Assembly (NCBI RefSeq): GCF_030816195.1
Contig: NZ_JAUSXS010000001.1
Span: 1,325,501 to 1,389,500, forward strand
Direction: 5' to 3'
DNA: 64,000 bases
Source of the DNA: Pseudomonas sp. W4I3
GTDB taxonomy: Bacteria; Pseudomonadota; Gammaproteobacteria; Pseudomonadales; Pseudomonadaceae
Positions 1 through 7,686 of the stretch are shown piece after piece (the stretch's first letter is position 1; every line of letters begins with the position of its first letter). The position numbers were made by a program, and so were the translations under genes. The notes below the pieces were generated by a model. That model was given only the letters and a program-made list of their open reading frames with translations. It did no database searches and was not told the origin of the DNA.

Positions 1-385
1 CCTGGGCGGCGCTGAACGCAATGGTTTCCTGGGGCAGCCACTCCAGCGTCGCACCGGCTTGCACGGTCAGCTCAAGCTGCTGGAACGCAGGGCCGCTGGC
101 GCGGTACCACTTGGCCGCGCCGGGGCTGGTCAATTGGGCCCAGGCGCCCTCGGCCACCTGCGCGCTGATGTCGAGGCGATCGCCGCCGGCGATGCCGCCG
201 GGCGGGTGCACGATGATGTGCTGGCACACCTCGGGGCCTTCGGCGTACAGGTGTTTTTGCACGCGCAGCGGGCCGAGGTGGCGGCGCAGCACCGGGCGTG
301 TGGTGTCGCCGAAACGCGCGTAGCCGAGTTCCAGCTTGGCGTGCCAGCTGGGGGTGAACAGGGCAGGGGTAACGGGCAGGTTCAT
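1..385 (-). CDS. ureD: Urease accessory protein UreD (5' part, runs off the left edge)
   Basis: UreD (also called UreH) acts in the cytoplasm with UreF and UreG to insert nickel into apo-urease. The ATG at 385-383 opens a frame starting [20 protein letters not shown]. About 128 codons are present, roughly the first 45% of a usual 280-residue UreD. Family hallmarks visible are [10 protein letters not shown] at residues 60-69 and the [10 protein letters not shown] block near 87-95. It lies 31 bp downstream of urtE on the same strand, so urea import and urease maturation may share a transcript; no strong ribosome-binding site is visible. The urease structural genes should lie beyond the window edge (inference). 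Confidence 0.95.
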   Translation of the reverse strand, partial: MNLPVTPALFTPSWHAKLELGYARFGDTTRPVLRRHLGPLRVQKHLYAEGPEVCQHIIVHPPGGIAGGDRLDISAQVAEGAWAQLTSPGAAKWYRASGPAFQQLELTVQAGATLEWLPQETIAFSAAQ

Positions 386-416
386 GTTTTTTTGCTTATC
401 GTTAGGACGCTACAGA

Positions 417-1115
417 TTAGATGGTTACAAGACCGCGCACACCTTCGCTTTCCATATTTTCACCTCGGCCCTGCTGCACGATTTCGCCCCGAGACATCAC
501 CAGGTACTGGTCGGCCAGTTCCGCGGCGAAGTCGTAGAACTGCTCCACCAGCAGGATTGCCATATCGCCGCGTGCCGCGAGTTTCTTGATCACGGCGCCG
601 ATCTCCTTGATCACCGACGGCTGGATGCCTTCGGTGGGTTCATCGAGAATCAGCAACCGCGGGCGGCTCGCCAGAGCGCGGCCGATGGCCAACTGTTGCT
701 GCTGGCCGCCGGACAAGTCGCCGCCGCGCCGGTGTTTCATCTGCAGCAGCACCGGGAACAGTTCGTAGATAAAGGCGGGCACTTCCTTGGCTTCGGAGCC
801 GGGGAAACGCGAAAGGCCCATCAGCAGGTTTTCTTCCACCGTCAGCCTTGCGAAAATTTCCCGGCCCTGAGGCACGTAGGCGATGCCTGCATGCACGCGC
901 TGGTGCGGCTTGAAGCCGGTGATCGGCTTGCCCTCCCAATTCACCGCGCCTTCCTTGGCCGGCAGCAGGCCCATCAGGCACTTGAGCAGGGTGGTCTTGC
1001 CCACGCCGTTACGCCCGAGCAGGCAGGTGACTTCGCCGATTTTCACGTCAAACGACAGCCCGCGCAGGATGTGGCTACCGCCGTAATATTGGTGCAGCTT
1101 GTCGACTTGCAGCAT
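417..1115 (-). CDS. urtE: Urea ABC transporter, ATP-binding subunit UrtE
   Basis: Second of the two ATPases of the UrtABCDE urea importer, of the branched-chain amino acid (LivF) type. The 232-residue product has Walker A GRNGVGKTT near residue 37, signature LSGGQQQQLAIGRAL, and Walker B LLILDEPTEGIQ; the protein ends DLVTI-like after a conserved GRGENM segment. I chose the ATG at 1115 (MLQVDKLHQYYGG) because GAGGAGG precedes it at good spacing; the frame is open further upstream only through the repeat at 1136-1239. It is last of the urt genes and is separated from urtD by that repeat, unlike the tight junctions of the other urt genes. ureD follows. Confidence 0.95.
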   Translation of the reverse strand: MLQVDKLHQYYGGSHILRGLSFDVKIGEVTCLLGRNGVGKTTLLKCLMGLLPAKEGAVNWEGKPITGFKPHQRVHAGIAYVPQGREIFARLTVEENLLMGLSRFPGSEAKEVPAFIYELFPVLLQMKHRRGGDLSGGQQQQLAIGRALASRPRLLILDEPTEGIQPSVIKEIGAVIKKLAARGDMAILLVEQFYDFAAELADQYLVMSRGEIVQQGRGENMESEGVRGLVTI

Positions 1116-1135
1116 TCTCAAAACCTCCTCAATCC

Positions 1136-1239
1136 CCTGTAGGAGCGGGCTTGCTCGCGAAAAACCTGAGGGCGCCGCGTGCATTCAGAATGCCCGCGTT
1201 ATCGTTGACGATCTTCGCGAGCAAGCTCGCTCCTACAGG
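1136..1239. repeat. REP pair (family B) inside the urt operon
   Basis: Two inverted copies of a REP (core TAGGAGCG, GAGCAAGCTCGC) face each other across a spacer of about 55 bp and fill the urtD-urtE gap. The right half and spacer match the copy at 38430-38532 almost base for base; a more diverged copy lies at 24498-24597. On RNA it would form a long hairpin between urtD and urtE. Confidence 0.85.
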
Positions 1240-1248
1240 AAAACCACC

Positions 1249-2070
1249 TTAGCGACCGAGGTACACCTCGATCACGCGCTCATTTTCCTGCACCTGCTCC
1301 AGCGACCCTTCCGCCAGCACGCTGCCCTGATGCAACACGGTGACGTGGTCGGCAATCGAGCCGACAAAGCCCATGTCATGCTCCACCACCATCAGCGAAT
1401 GCTTGCCCGCCAGGCCCTTGAACAGTTCGGCGGTGAATTCGGTTTCGGCGTCGGTCATGCCGGCCACCGGTTCGTCCAGCAGCAACAGTTGTGGGTCTTG
1501 CATCAACAGCATGCCGATCTCCAGAAACTGCTTCTGGCCGTGGGACAGCAACCCGGCCGGGCGCTGTACCGAGGCGGTGAGGCGGATGGTGTTCAGCACC
1601 TCGTCGATGCGGTCTTTCTGCTCGCCGCTCAAACGCGCCCGCAGGCTGGCCCATACGGACTTGTCGGTTTTCTGCGCCAGCTCAAGGTTTTCGAACACGC
1701 TGAGGGCTTCGAACACCGTGGGTTTCTGGAACTTGCGGCCAATGCCGGCCTGGGCGATCTGCACTTCGCTCATGCCGGTCAAGTCCAGCGTCTCGCCGAA
1801 CCAGGCTTTGCCATGGCTGGGCCGGGTCTTGCCGGTGATCACGTCCATCAACGTGGTCTTGCCCGCGCCATTGGGGCCGATGATGCAGCGCAGTTCGCCG
1901 ACGCCGATGTAGAGGTTGAGGTCGTTCAACGCCTTGAAACCATCGAAGCTGACGCTGATGTCCTCCAGGGTCAGGATGGTGCCGTGGCGAGTGTTCAGGC
2001 CTTTGCCCGCGGCCTGGCCGATACCGATGGCCTCGCGACCGCTGCCCGCGTCGAAAATAGGTTCAAGCAT
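1249..2070 (-). CDS. urtD: Urea ABC transporter, ATP-binding subunit UrtD
   Basis: First ATPase of the urea importer (LivG type), 273 residues. Visible motifs are Walker A GPNGAGKTT, signature LSHGQKQFLEIG, Walker B LLLLDEPVAGMT and the switch histidine in VVEHDMGFV. The start chosen is ATG at 2070 (MLEPIFDAGSG): it has GAGGAAC just upstream and lies 8 bp after the urtC stop. An in-frame ATG four codons earlier overlaps the urtC stop and is also possible. The protein pairs with UrtE on the cytoplasmic face of the UrtB-UrtC channel. The N-terminal 25 residues before TILTLEDISVSFDG look like a lineage-specific extension. Confidence 0.95.
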   Translation of the reverse strand: MLEPIFDAGSGREAIGIGQAAGKGLNTRHGTILTLEDISVSFDGFKALNDLNLYIGVGELRCIIGPNGAGKTTLMDVITGKTRPSHGKAWFGETLDLTGMSEVQIAQAGIGRKFQKPTVFEALSVFENLELAQKTDKSVWASLRARLSGEQKDRIDEVLNTIRLTASVQRPAGLLSHGQKQFLEIGMLLMQDPQLLLLDEPVAGMTDAETEFTAELFKGLAGKHSLMVVEHDMGFVGSIADHVTVLHQGSVLAEGSLEQVQENERVIEVYLGR

Positions 2071-2078
2071 GACGTTCC

Positions 2079-3146
2079 TCATTTCTTCAGCAGGCCGATA
2101 ACGCCCTTGGGCAGGTACAGGGTGACGATGATGAACAGCGCCCCGAGGAAGAACAGCCAGTATTCCGGGAAAGCCACGGTGAACCAGCTCTTCATGCCAT
2201 TGACCACGCCGGCGCCGAGCAACGGGCCGATCAAGGTGCCACGCCCGCCCAGGGCCACCCAGACGGCGGCTTCGATGGAGTTGGTCGGGGACATTTCGCT
2301 GGGGTTGATGATGCCCACCTGCGGCACATACAACGCCCCCGCCAAGCCGCACAGCACCGCGCTCAATACCCACACGAACAGCTTGAAGCCACGCGGGTCG
2401 TAGCCGCAGAACATCAGGCGGTTTTCCGCGTCCCGCAGGGCGGTGAGCACCCGCCCGAATTTGCTGCGGGCCAGGCGCCAGCCGATGTACAGGCTCGCCA
2501 CCAGCAGCAGCACCGTGGCCACGAACAGCACCGCGCGGGTGCCAGGTTCAGTGATGCCAAAGCCCAGGATGCTGCGAAAGTTGGTGAAGCCGTTGTTGCC
2601 GCCAAACCCGGTCTCGTTGCGAAAGAACAGCAGCATGCCGGCGAAGGTCAGGGCCTGGGTCATGATCGAGAAATACACACCCTTGATCCGCGAGCGGAAG
2701 GCGAAGAAACCGAACACCAGGGCCAGCAGCCCCGGCGCCAGCACTACTAGGCACAGCGCCCACCAGAAGTGTTGGGTGCCCGCCCAGTACCAGGGCAATT
2801 CGGTCCACGACAAAAACGTCATGAACGCCGGCAACGCATCGCCGGAGGCCTGGCGCATCAGGTACATGCCCATCGCATAACCGCCCAGGGCGAAGAACAG
2901 CCCATGGCCCAGGGACAGCATCCCTGCGTAGCCCCACACCAGATCGAGCGCCAGGGCGACGATGGCATAGCAGAGGATCTTGCCGACCAGCGTCAAGGTA
3001 TAGGCCGAAATGTGAAACACGTTTTCCGCCGGCAACAGCGACAGCAACGGCAGCGCCAGCAGCACCACAAGCAGGAGCGCGCCGACGGCAATCGTCACCT
3101 TTGGGCCGGCTTTCTGCGTGGCCGTAAGCATCAATGGCTGGTTCAT
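2079..3146 (-). CDS. urtC: Urea ABC transporter, permease subunit UrtC
   Basis: Inner-membrane permease of the LivM type, 355 residues, forming the urea translocation path with UrtB. After a short cytoplasmic start (MNQPLMLTATQKAG) there are several strongly hydrophobic segments. The family block YFSIMTQALTFAGMLLFF is followed by GGNNGFTNF, and GRGTLIGPLLGAGVVNGMKS lies near the C terminus. Its ATG shares one base with the urtB TGA, which indicates translational coupling. Length is normal for UrtC. Confidence 0.95.
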   Translation of the reverse strand: MNQPLMLTATQKAGPKVTIAVGALLLVVLLALPLLSLLPAENVFHISAYTLTLVGKILCYAIVALALDLVWGYAGMLSLGHGLFFALGGYAMGMYLMRQASGDALPAFMTFLSWTELPWYWAGTQHFWWALCLVVLAPGLLALVFGFFAFRSRIKGVYFSIMTQALTFAGMLLFFRNETGFGGNNGFTNFRSILGFGITEPGTRAVLFVATVLLLVASLYIGWRLARSKFGRVLTALRDAENRLMFCGYDPRGFKLFVWVLSAVLCGLAGALYVPQVGIINPSEMSPTNSIEAAVWVALGGRGTLIGPLLGAGVVNGMKSWFTVAFPEYWLFFLGALFIIVTLYLPKGVIGLLKK

Positions 3147-4648
3147 CAGTCGATCACCCGTCCTTTCAGTGCGAAGAGTCCTTGCGGGCGTTTCTGGATA
3201 AACAGAATGATCAGCGCGAGGATCAGGATCTTGCCGAGCACGGCGCCGATCTGCGGTTCGAGAATCTTGTTGGCGATGCCCAGGCCGAAGGCCGCCGTGA
3301 CGCTGCCGGCAAGCTGGCCTACACCGCCCAGCACCACCACCAGGAACGAGTCGATGATGTAGCTCTGGCCCAGGTCCGGGCCGACGTTGCCGATCTGGCT
3401 CAGGGCGACGCCGCCCAGCCCCGCGATGCCGGAACCCAGGCCAAAGGCGAGCATGTCCACCCGCCCGGTGGGCACACCGCAGCAGGCGGCCATGTTGCGG
3501 TTCTGCGTGACGGCGCGCACGTTCAGGCCCAGGCGCGTCTTGTTCAGCAGCAGCCAGGTCAGCACCACCACGAACAGCGCAAAGGCGATGATCACGATGC
3601 GGTTGTACGGCAGCACTAGGTTAGGCAATACCTGAATGCCACCGGAGAGCCAGGCGGGGTTGGACACTTCGACGTTCTGCGCACCGAACACCAACCGCAC
3701 CAGTTGGATCAGCATCAGGCTGATGCCCCAGGTGGCGAGCAGGGTTTCCAGCGGGCGGCCATACAGGTGACGAATCACCGTACGCTCCAGCGCCATGCCG
3801 ATGGCGGCCGTGACAAAGAACGCCACCGGCAGCGCGATCAGCGGGTAGAACTCAATCGCCTGAGGCACGTAGCGCTGCATCAGCATTTGCACCACGTAGG
3901 TGGAGTAAGCACCGAGCATCAGCATCTCGCCGTGGGCCATATTGATTACGCCGAGCAGGCCGAAGGTGATCGCCAGGCCCAGGGCCGCAAGCAGCAGGAT
4001 CGAACCCAGCGACATGCCGCTGAAGGCCTGGCCGAGAATCTCACCGACCATCAACTTGCGTTTGACCTGGGCCAGGCTGGTTTCGGCGGCGGTGTGCACG
4101 GTGGCATCGGTTTCGACGCCGGGCGCAAGCAAGGTTTCCAGGCGGGTGCGGGCCAGCGGGTCGCCGGTGTTGCCGAGCAGGCGCACGGCGGCGAGGCGCA
4201 CCACTGGGTCGGTATCGACCAGTTGCAGGTTGGCCAGGGCCAGGCTGAGGGCGCTGTGCACATCCTCATCGGTCTCGGTGGCGACCTGCTGGTCGAGGAA
4301 TTTCAGTTGGGCCGGCACTGCCGTTTTTTGCAGGGTGCGCGCGGCATCAAGGCGCACCTTGGGGTCAGCCGCGAGCAACTGCTGGCTGGCCTGCACATTG
4401 TCGATCAGGCCGCGCAGACGGTTGTTCAGGCGCAGGGTCTTGGTTTCGCCGTTGAGCGTGAGCTGACCTTGTTGCAGCGCGTCCACCAGCTCGATACGCG
4501 CAGGATCTGGCTGGGCGGCCCAGTCCTGGAGGAGCTTGGCTTGCTGCGCCGGGTTGGCGTTGATGAAGTCTTCGGCATCGCCTGCATAGACCGCCAACGG
4601 CAGCAACAGCAGCAATGCCAATAAATAGCGATTGAGGGCAGTGGGCAT
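3146..4648 (-). CDS. urtB: Urea ABC transporter, permease subunit UrtB with long periplasmic N-terminal domain
   Basis: Inner-membrane permease of the LivH type, 500 residues. The start used is the ATG at 4648 (MPTALNRYLL), with AGGA about 11 bases upstream; a TTG two codons earlier is less likely. A signal peptide (LLALLLLLPLAVYAGDA) leads into about 180 residues of soluble, helical, probably repeat-like sequence. The LivH permease core then begins near GQAFSGMSLGSILLLAALGLAITFG and includes NMAHGEMLMLGAYSTY. Such N-terminal extensions are usual in proteobacterial UrtB; their role is not established to my knowledge. The gene is followed without a gap by urtC. Confidence 0.95.
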   Translation of the reverse strand: MPTALNRYLLALLLLLPLAVYAGDAEDFINANPAQQAKLLQDWAAQPDPARIELVDALQQGQLTLNGETKTLRLNNRLRGLIDNVQASQQLLAADPKVRLDAARTLQKTAVPAQLKFLDQQVATETDEDVHSALSLALANLQLVDTDPVVRLAAVRLLGNTGDPLARTRLETLLAPGVETDATVHTAAETSLAQVKRKLMVGEILGQAFSGMSLGSILLLAALGLAITFGLLGVINMAHGEMLMLGAYSTYVVQMLMQRYVPQAIEFYPLIALPVAFFVTAAIGMALERTVIRHLYGRPLETLLATWGISLMLIQLVRLVFGAQNVEVSNPAWLSGGIQVLPNLVLPYNRIVIIAFALFVVVLTWLLLNKTRLGLNVRAVTQNRNMAACCGVPTGRVDMLAFGLGSGIAGLGGVALSQIGNVGPDLGQSYIIDSFLVVVLGGVGQLAGSVTAAFGLGIANKILEPQIGAVLGKILILALIILFIQKRPQGLFALKGRVID

Positions 4649-4677
4649 AAACAAATGTCCTAGTCATGCGCGGACAG

Positions 4678-4705
4678 TGTGGGAGGGAGCAAGCCCCCTC
4701 CCACA
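4678..4705. repeat. Single palindromic REP (family A) in the urtA-urtB gap
   Basis: TGTGGGAGGG and CCCTCCCACA form a compact hairpin between urtA and urtB. There is no T-run, so it is not a classical terminator. Its place right after the substrate-binding-protein gene is where REP hairpins often protect the upstream mRNA. Confidence 0.85.
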
Positions 4706-4723
4706 TTTGGCCTGTGGTGGGGC

Positions 4724-5989
4724 TTAGTTGCTCTTCACGGCGTAGTCCGGCTTTTTGTCATTGCCAGGGATGTACGGGCTCCACGGCTGTGCGCGGATCG
4801 GCTCATTGGTTTGCCATACAACGGAGAACTGCCCGTCGGCCTGGATCTCACCGATCATCACCGGCTTGTGCAGGTGGTGGTTGGTCTTGTCCATGGTCAG
4901 GGTGAAGCCGGACGGTGCGGCAAAGGTCTGGCCGGCCAGCGCTTCACGCACTTTGTCGACGTCGGTGGACTTGGCCTTCTCCGCCGCCTGCGCCCACATG
5001 TGGATGCCCACGTAGGTGGCTTCCATCGGGTCGTTGGTCACCGCTTTGTCTGCGCCCGGCAGGTTGTGTTTCTTGGCGTAGGCTTTCCAGTCGGCCACAA
5101 ACTTCTGGTTCACCGGGTTCTCCACCGACTGGAAGTAGTTCCAGGCCGCGAGGTTGCCCACCAGCGGCTTGGTGTCGATGCCGCGCAGTTCTTCTTCGCC
5201 CACCGAGAAGGCCACCACCGGTACATCGGTCGCCTTCAGGCCCTGGTTGGCCAGTTCCTTGTAGAACGGCACGTTGGAGTCGCCATTCACGGTGGAGACC
5301 ACCGCGGTCTTGCCGCCAGCGGAGAACTTCTTGATGTTGGCGACGATGGTCTGGTAATCGCTGTGACCGAACGGGGTGTAGACCTCTTCGATGTCCTTGT
5401 CCGCCACGCCTTTGGAATGCAAGAACGAACGCAGGATCTTGTTGGTGGTGCGCGGGTACACGTAGTCGGTGCCGAGCAGGAAGAAGCGCTTGGCGCCGCC
5501 GCCTTCTTCGCTCATCAGGTATTCCACCGCCGGGATCGCTTGCTGGTTAGGCGCCGCACCGGTATAGAACACGTTGGGCGACATCTCTTCGCCTTCGTAT
5601 TGCACCGGGTAGAACAGCAGGCCGTTGAGTTCCTCGAACACCGGCAACACGGATTTGCGCGACACCGAGGTCCAGCAGCCGAACACCACGGCGACCTTGT
5701 CCTGGGTCAGCAGCTGGCGACCTTTCTCGGCGAACAGCGGCCAGTTGGATGCGGGGTCGACCACCACCGGCTCGAGCATCTTGCCGTTCACACCGCCCTT
5801 GGCGTTGATCTCGTCGATGGTCATCAGCGCCATGTCTTTGAGCGAGGTTTCGGAGATGGCCATGGTCCCGGACAACGAGTGCAGGATGCCGACCTTGATG
5901 GTCTCGGCGGCCTGGACGGTCCAGGTCAAGCCCATGGCGGCAATGGATGCCGACAAAGTGAAAGCCTTGATCAAGCTGCGACGCTTCAT
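4724..5989 (-). CDS. urtA: Urea ABC transporter, periplasmic substrate-binding protein UrtA
   Basis: Periplasmic urea-binding protein of the AmiC/LivJ type, 421 residues. The start chosen is ATG at 5989 (MKRRSLIKAFTLSASIAAMG), because a twin-arginine-like or Sec signal peptide follows at once and ends near TVQAAE. Family blocks seen are VGILHSLSGTMAISE, FGCWTSVSRKSVLPVFE, FYPVQYEGEEMSPNVFY and the C-terminal VWQTNEPIRAQPWSPYI. GGAGA precedes the ATG. It is the first gene of the urt operon and sits about 42 bases after the predicted sigma-54 start site. The expected high expression relative to the permeases fits the hairpin that follows it. Confidence 0.96.
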   Translation of the reverse strand: MKRRSLIKAFTLSASIAAMGLTWTVQAAETIKVGILHSLSGTMAISETSLKDMALMTIDEINAKGGVNGKMLEPVVVDPASNWPLFAEKGRQLLTQDKVAVVFGCWTSVSRKSVLPVFEELNGLLFYPVQYEGEEMSPNVFYTGAAPNQQAIPAVEYLMSEEGGGAKRFFLLGTDYVYPRTTNKILRSFLHSKGVADKDIEEVYTPFGHSDYQTIVANIKKFSAGGKTAVVSTVNGDSNVPFYKELANQGLKATDVPVVAFSVGEEELRGIDTKPLVGNLAAWNYFQSVENPVNQKFVADWKAYAKKHNLPGADKAVTNDPMEATYVGIHMWAQAAEKAKSTDVDKVREALAGQTFAAPSGFTLTMDKTNHHLHKPVMIGEIQADGQFSVVWQTNEPIRAQPWSPYIPGNDKKPDYAVKSN

Positions 5990-6041
5990 GGTGCGATCTC
6001 CGTAAAACCGATAGTTTTTGTTGGGCAGATACACACGACTT

Positions 6042-6056
6042 TGCAAAGGCTGTGCC
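6042..6056 (-). promoter_or_regulatory. Sigma-54 promoter for the urt operon
   Basis: On the minus strand the sequence reads GGCAC, five bases, TTGCA. This matches the -24/-12 consensus at the invariant GG and GC with correct spacing. Transcription would start near 6031, giving a leader of about 42 bases before urtA. Confidence 0.75.
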
Positions 6057-6112
6057 TGCTACGCGAGGCGCGGGATTACAGGCGGTTCAGCGAGGCGAAT
6101 CGGCACCGTGGC

Positions 6113-6127
6113 GCACCAGGATGGCGC
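6113..6127. promoter_or_regulatory. NtrC-like enhancer site, proximal
   Basis: GCACCA, three bases, TGGCGC differs from the NtrC dyad GCACCA-N3-TGGTGC at one position. It is embedded in a longer dyad (GTGGCGC and GCGCCAC). It lies about 60 bp upstream of the -24 element, a suitable distance for an enhancer. Confidence 0.55.
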
Positions 6128-6174
6128 CACGTTCCGTTGCTGAGTGCACGGCAAGCTTCAAAACAGGGCGTTGC

Positions 6175-6189
6175 GCACCAGGCCGTGCC
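6175..6189. promoter_or_regulatory. NtrC-like enhancer site, distal (weaker)
   Basis: GCACCA, three bases, CGTGCC has one good half and one degenerate half of the NtrC dyad. It is 62 bp from the proximal site, close to a whole number of helical turns (about 5.9). Tandem NtrC sites are common at strong nitrogen-regulated promoters. Confidence 0.35.
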
Positions 6190-6208
6190 GGCAGTGCGCA
6201 ATTCGGTA

Positions 6209-7570
6209 TTAGGCGGTGACGCCGACCCGTGACAACAGCACGCGGTCCAGCACCCACACCACCACCAACGAGGCGCCCACCAGCGGGAAAATGATCGCCA
6301 ACGCGAGCATGATCGCCATCGCGGTCTTCCACCTGGGCAGGTCATGACGCAACGGCGGCACACCCAGCCCGCCCTGTGGCCGACGCTTCCACCAGATCAC
6401 CACGCCGCTCACCGCACTGAGCAGAATCATCAGGCAGATCACCAGCACGATCAGTTGGTTGACCCAGCCGAACATCTTGCCTTCGTGCAGCATCACCCCG
6501 GTTTCGGTGGCACGTGCGACGCCGTTGTAATGCTCCCAACGCACGTCGGCGAGCACCTTGCCGGTGTACTGGTCCACATGCAGCGTGGCGTCGTTGCGAG
6601 GGTCGTTGGCGAATACGGCGATGGTGAACACGCCGGTGGCGGTGGTGGGGAAGGTGATGCTGTAGCCGGGTTCGACCTTGCGCGCAGTGGCCAGGTCGAC
6701 CACCTGTTGCAGGTTGATGCCGGGCGCGGCGGGGCCCGCGTGCATGGCGCCGTGGTTCATGTGTTCGGCATGGTCGCCGGACATCGGCATCGGCGTATTT
6801 TCCATGGCCCAGGGCACCGTTTGCTGGCTGGCGGTATTGAGGGTGCGCGCCTGTTGGTCCGATTGCGGCACGTTGTTCCACATCGCCGCCGGGAAGGTGT
6901 TCCACAGGTCGGCGTATTGCTTGCCCCAGAAACCCGTCCAGGTCATGCCGCTGAGCAGCATCACCAGCAGGAACGCCGCGCCCCAGAAACCGGCGACAGC
7001 ATGCAGGTCACGCCAGAGCAAGCGGCCTCGGCTGTTCAAGCGTGGCCATAACACCCCCGCCGGGGACCGCCCGCGCGGCCACCACAGGTACAGGCCGGAC
7101 ACCACCAGCATCACGCCCCAACCGGCGGCGAGTTCAATCAGGCGATCTCCGGTGGTGCCGATCATCAGTTCGCCATGCAGGGCGCGAGCGATGGCTTGCA
7201 GGTTGTCCTCGGCGTCCTGTTCGCCGAGCACGGTGCCGCGATACGGGTCGACGAATACGTTGATTTCGCGGCCCTGCTGCTGCATCACGAACTGCGCACT
7301 GCTGGTGGCGTCGGCGGGTGGCAGGTATTTGCTGATCGCGGCCTGGGGGTAGGCGGCCTTGGCCCGTTGCAACTGCTCGTCGGCACTCAGTGCGTGCTCG
7401 GCTGCGGGTACTTTCAGCAGCTCGCCATACATCAGCGGGTCGAGCTGGGGTTTGAACAGGTAAATGATGCCGGTCAGGGCCAGCAGCACCATGAACGGGG
7501 CGACGAAGAGCCCGGCGTAGAAGTGCCAGCGCCAGGCCAGGTTGTAGAAGGAAACTGTTTGAGTGCTCAT
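6209..7570 (-). CDS. PepSY-domain inner-membrane protein with Met/His-rich loop, copper-linked
   Basis: A 453-residue PepSY-associated TM family protein. Proteins of this type sit in the inner membrane beside TonB-dependent receptors and are thought to reduce or handle the imported metal. Transmembrane segments are visible at about 18-38, 148-164, 190-210, 378-398 and 415-438. PepSY-like stretches lie near 105-135 and 320-345. Residues 258-278 form a Met/His-rich loop (MPMSGDHAEHMNHGAMH), the composition expected for copper binding. It is 116 bp downstream of the OprC-like receptor on the same strand, with a repeat between. The copper role is inferred from the loop and the neighbours. Confidence 0.85.
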   Translation of the reverse strand: MSTQTVSFYNLAWRWHFYAGLFVAPFMVLLALTGIIYLFKPQLDPLMYGELLKVPAAEHALSADEQLQRAKAAYPQAAISKYLPPADATSSAQFVMQQQGREINVFVDPYRGTVLGEQDAEDNLQAIARALHGELMIGTTGDRLIELAAGWGVMLVVSGLYLWWPRGRSPAGVLWPRLNSRGRLLWRDLHAVAGFWGAAFLLVMLLSGMTWTGFWGKQYADLWNTFPAAMWNNVPQSDQQARTLNTASQQTVPWAMENTPMPMSGDHAEHMNHGAMHAGPAAPGINLQQVVDLATARKVEPGYSITFPTTATGVFTIAVFANDPRNDATLHVDQYTGKVLADVRWEHYNGVARATETGVMLHEGKMFGWVNQLIVLVICLMILLSAVSGVVIWWKRRPQGGLGVPPLRHDLPRWKTAMAIMLALAIIFPLVGASLVVVWVLDRVLLSRVGVTA

Positions 7571-7617
7571 CGGGTGCTCCGCAAGGCTTTTGATTTATCT
7601 GTGTCAGTTACACCGCT

Positions 7618-7682
7618 ATCGGGGGCAAGCCCCCTCCCACATTGGAGCGCATTCCAAATGTGGGAGAGGGCTTGCTCCCGAT
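7618..7682. repeat. Inverted pair of family A REPs, outward type
   Basis: Two family A REPs meet head to head across a short spacer containing TTGGAGCGCATTCCAA, itself nearly palindromic. The element lies between the OprC-like gene and the PepSY gene and could uncouple their mRNA levels. Confidence 0.8.
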
Positions 7683-7686
7683 GCTC

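Noticed and set aside
1099..2403. A 434-codon plus-strand frame opposite urtD
   Set aside because: His/Gln-rich antisense shadow spanning a repeat and the urtD gene; it has no motifs of its own.
4679..6232. A 517-codon plus-strand frame opposite urtA
   Set aside because: Antisense shadow of a well-recognised gene; it begins inside a REP.
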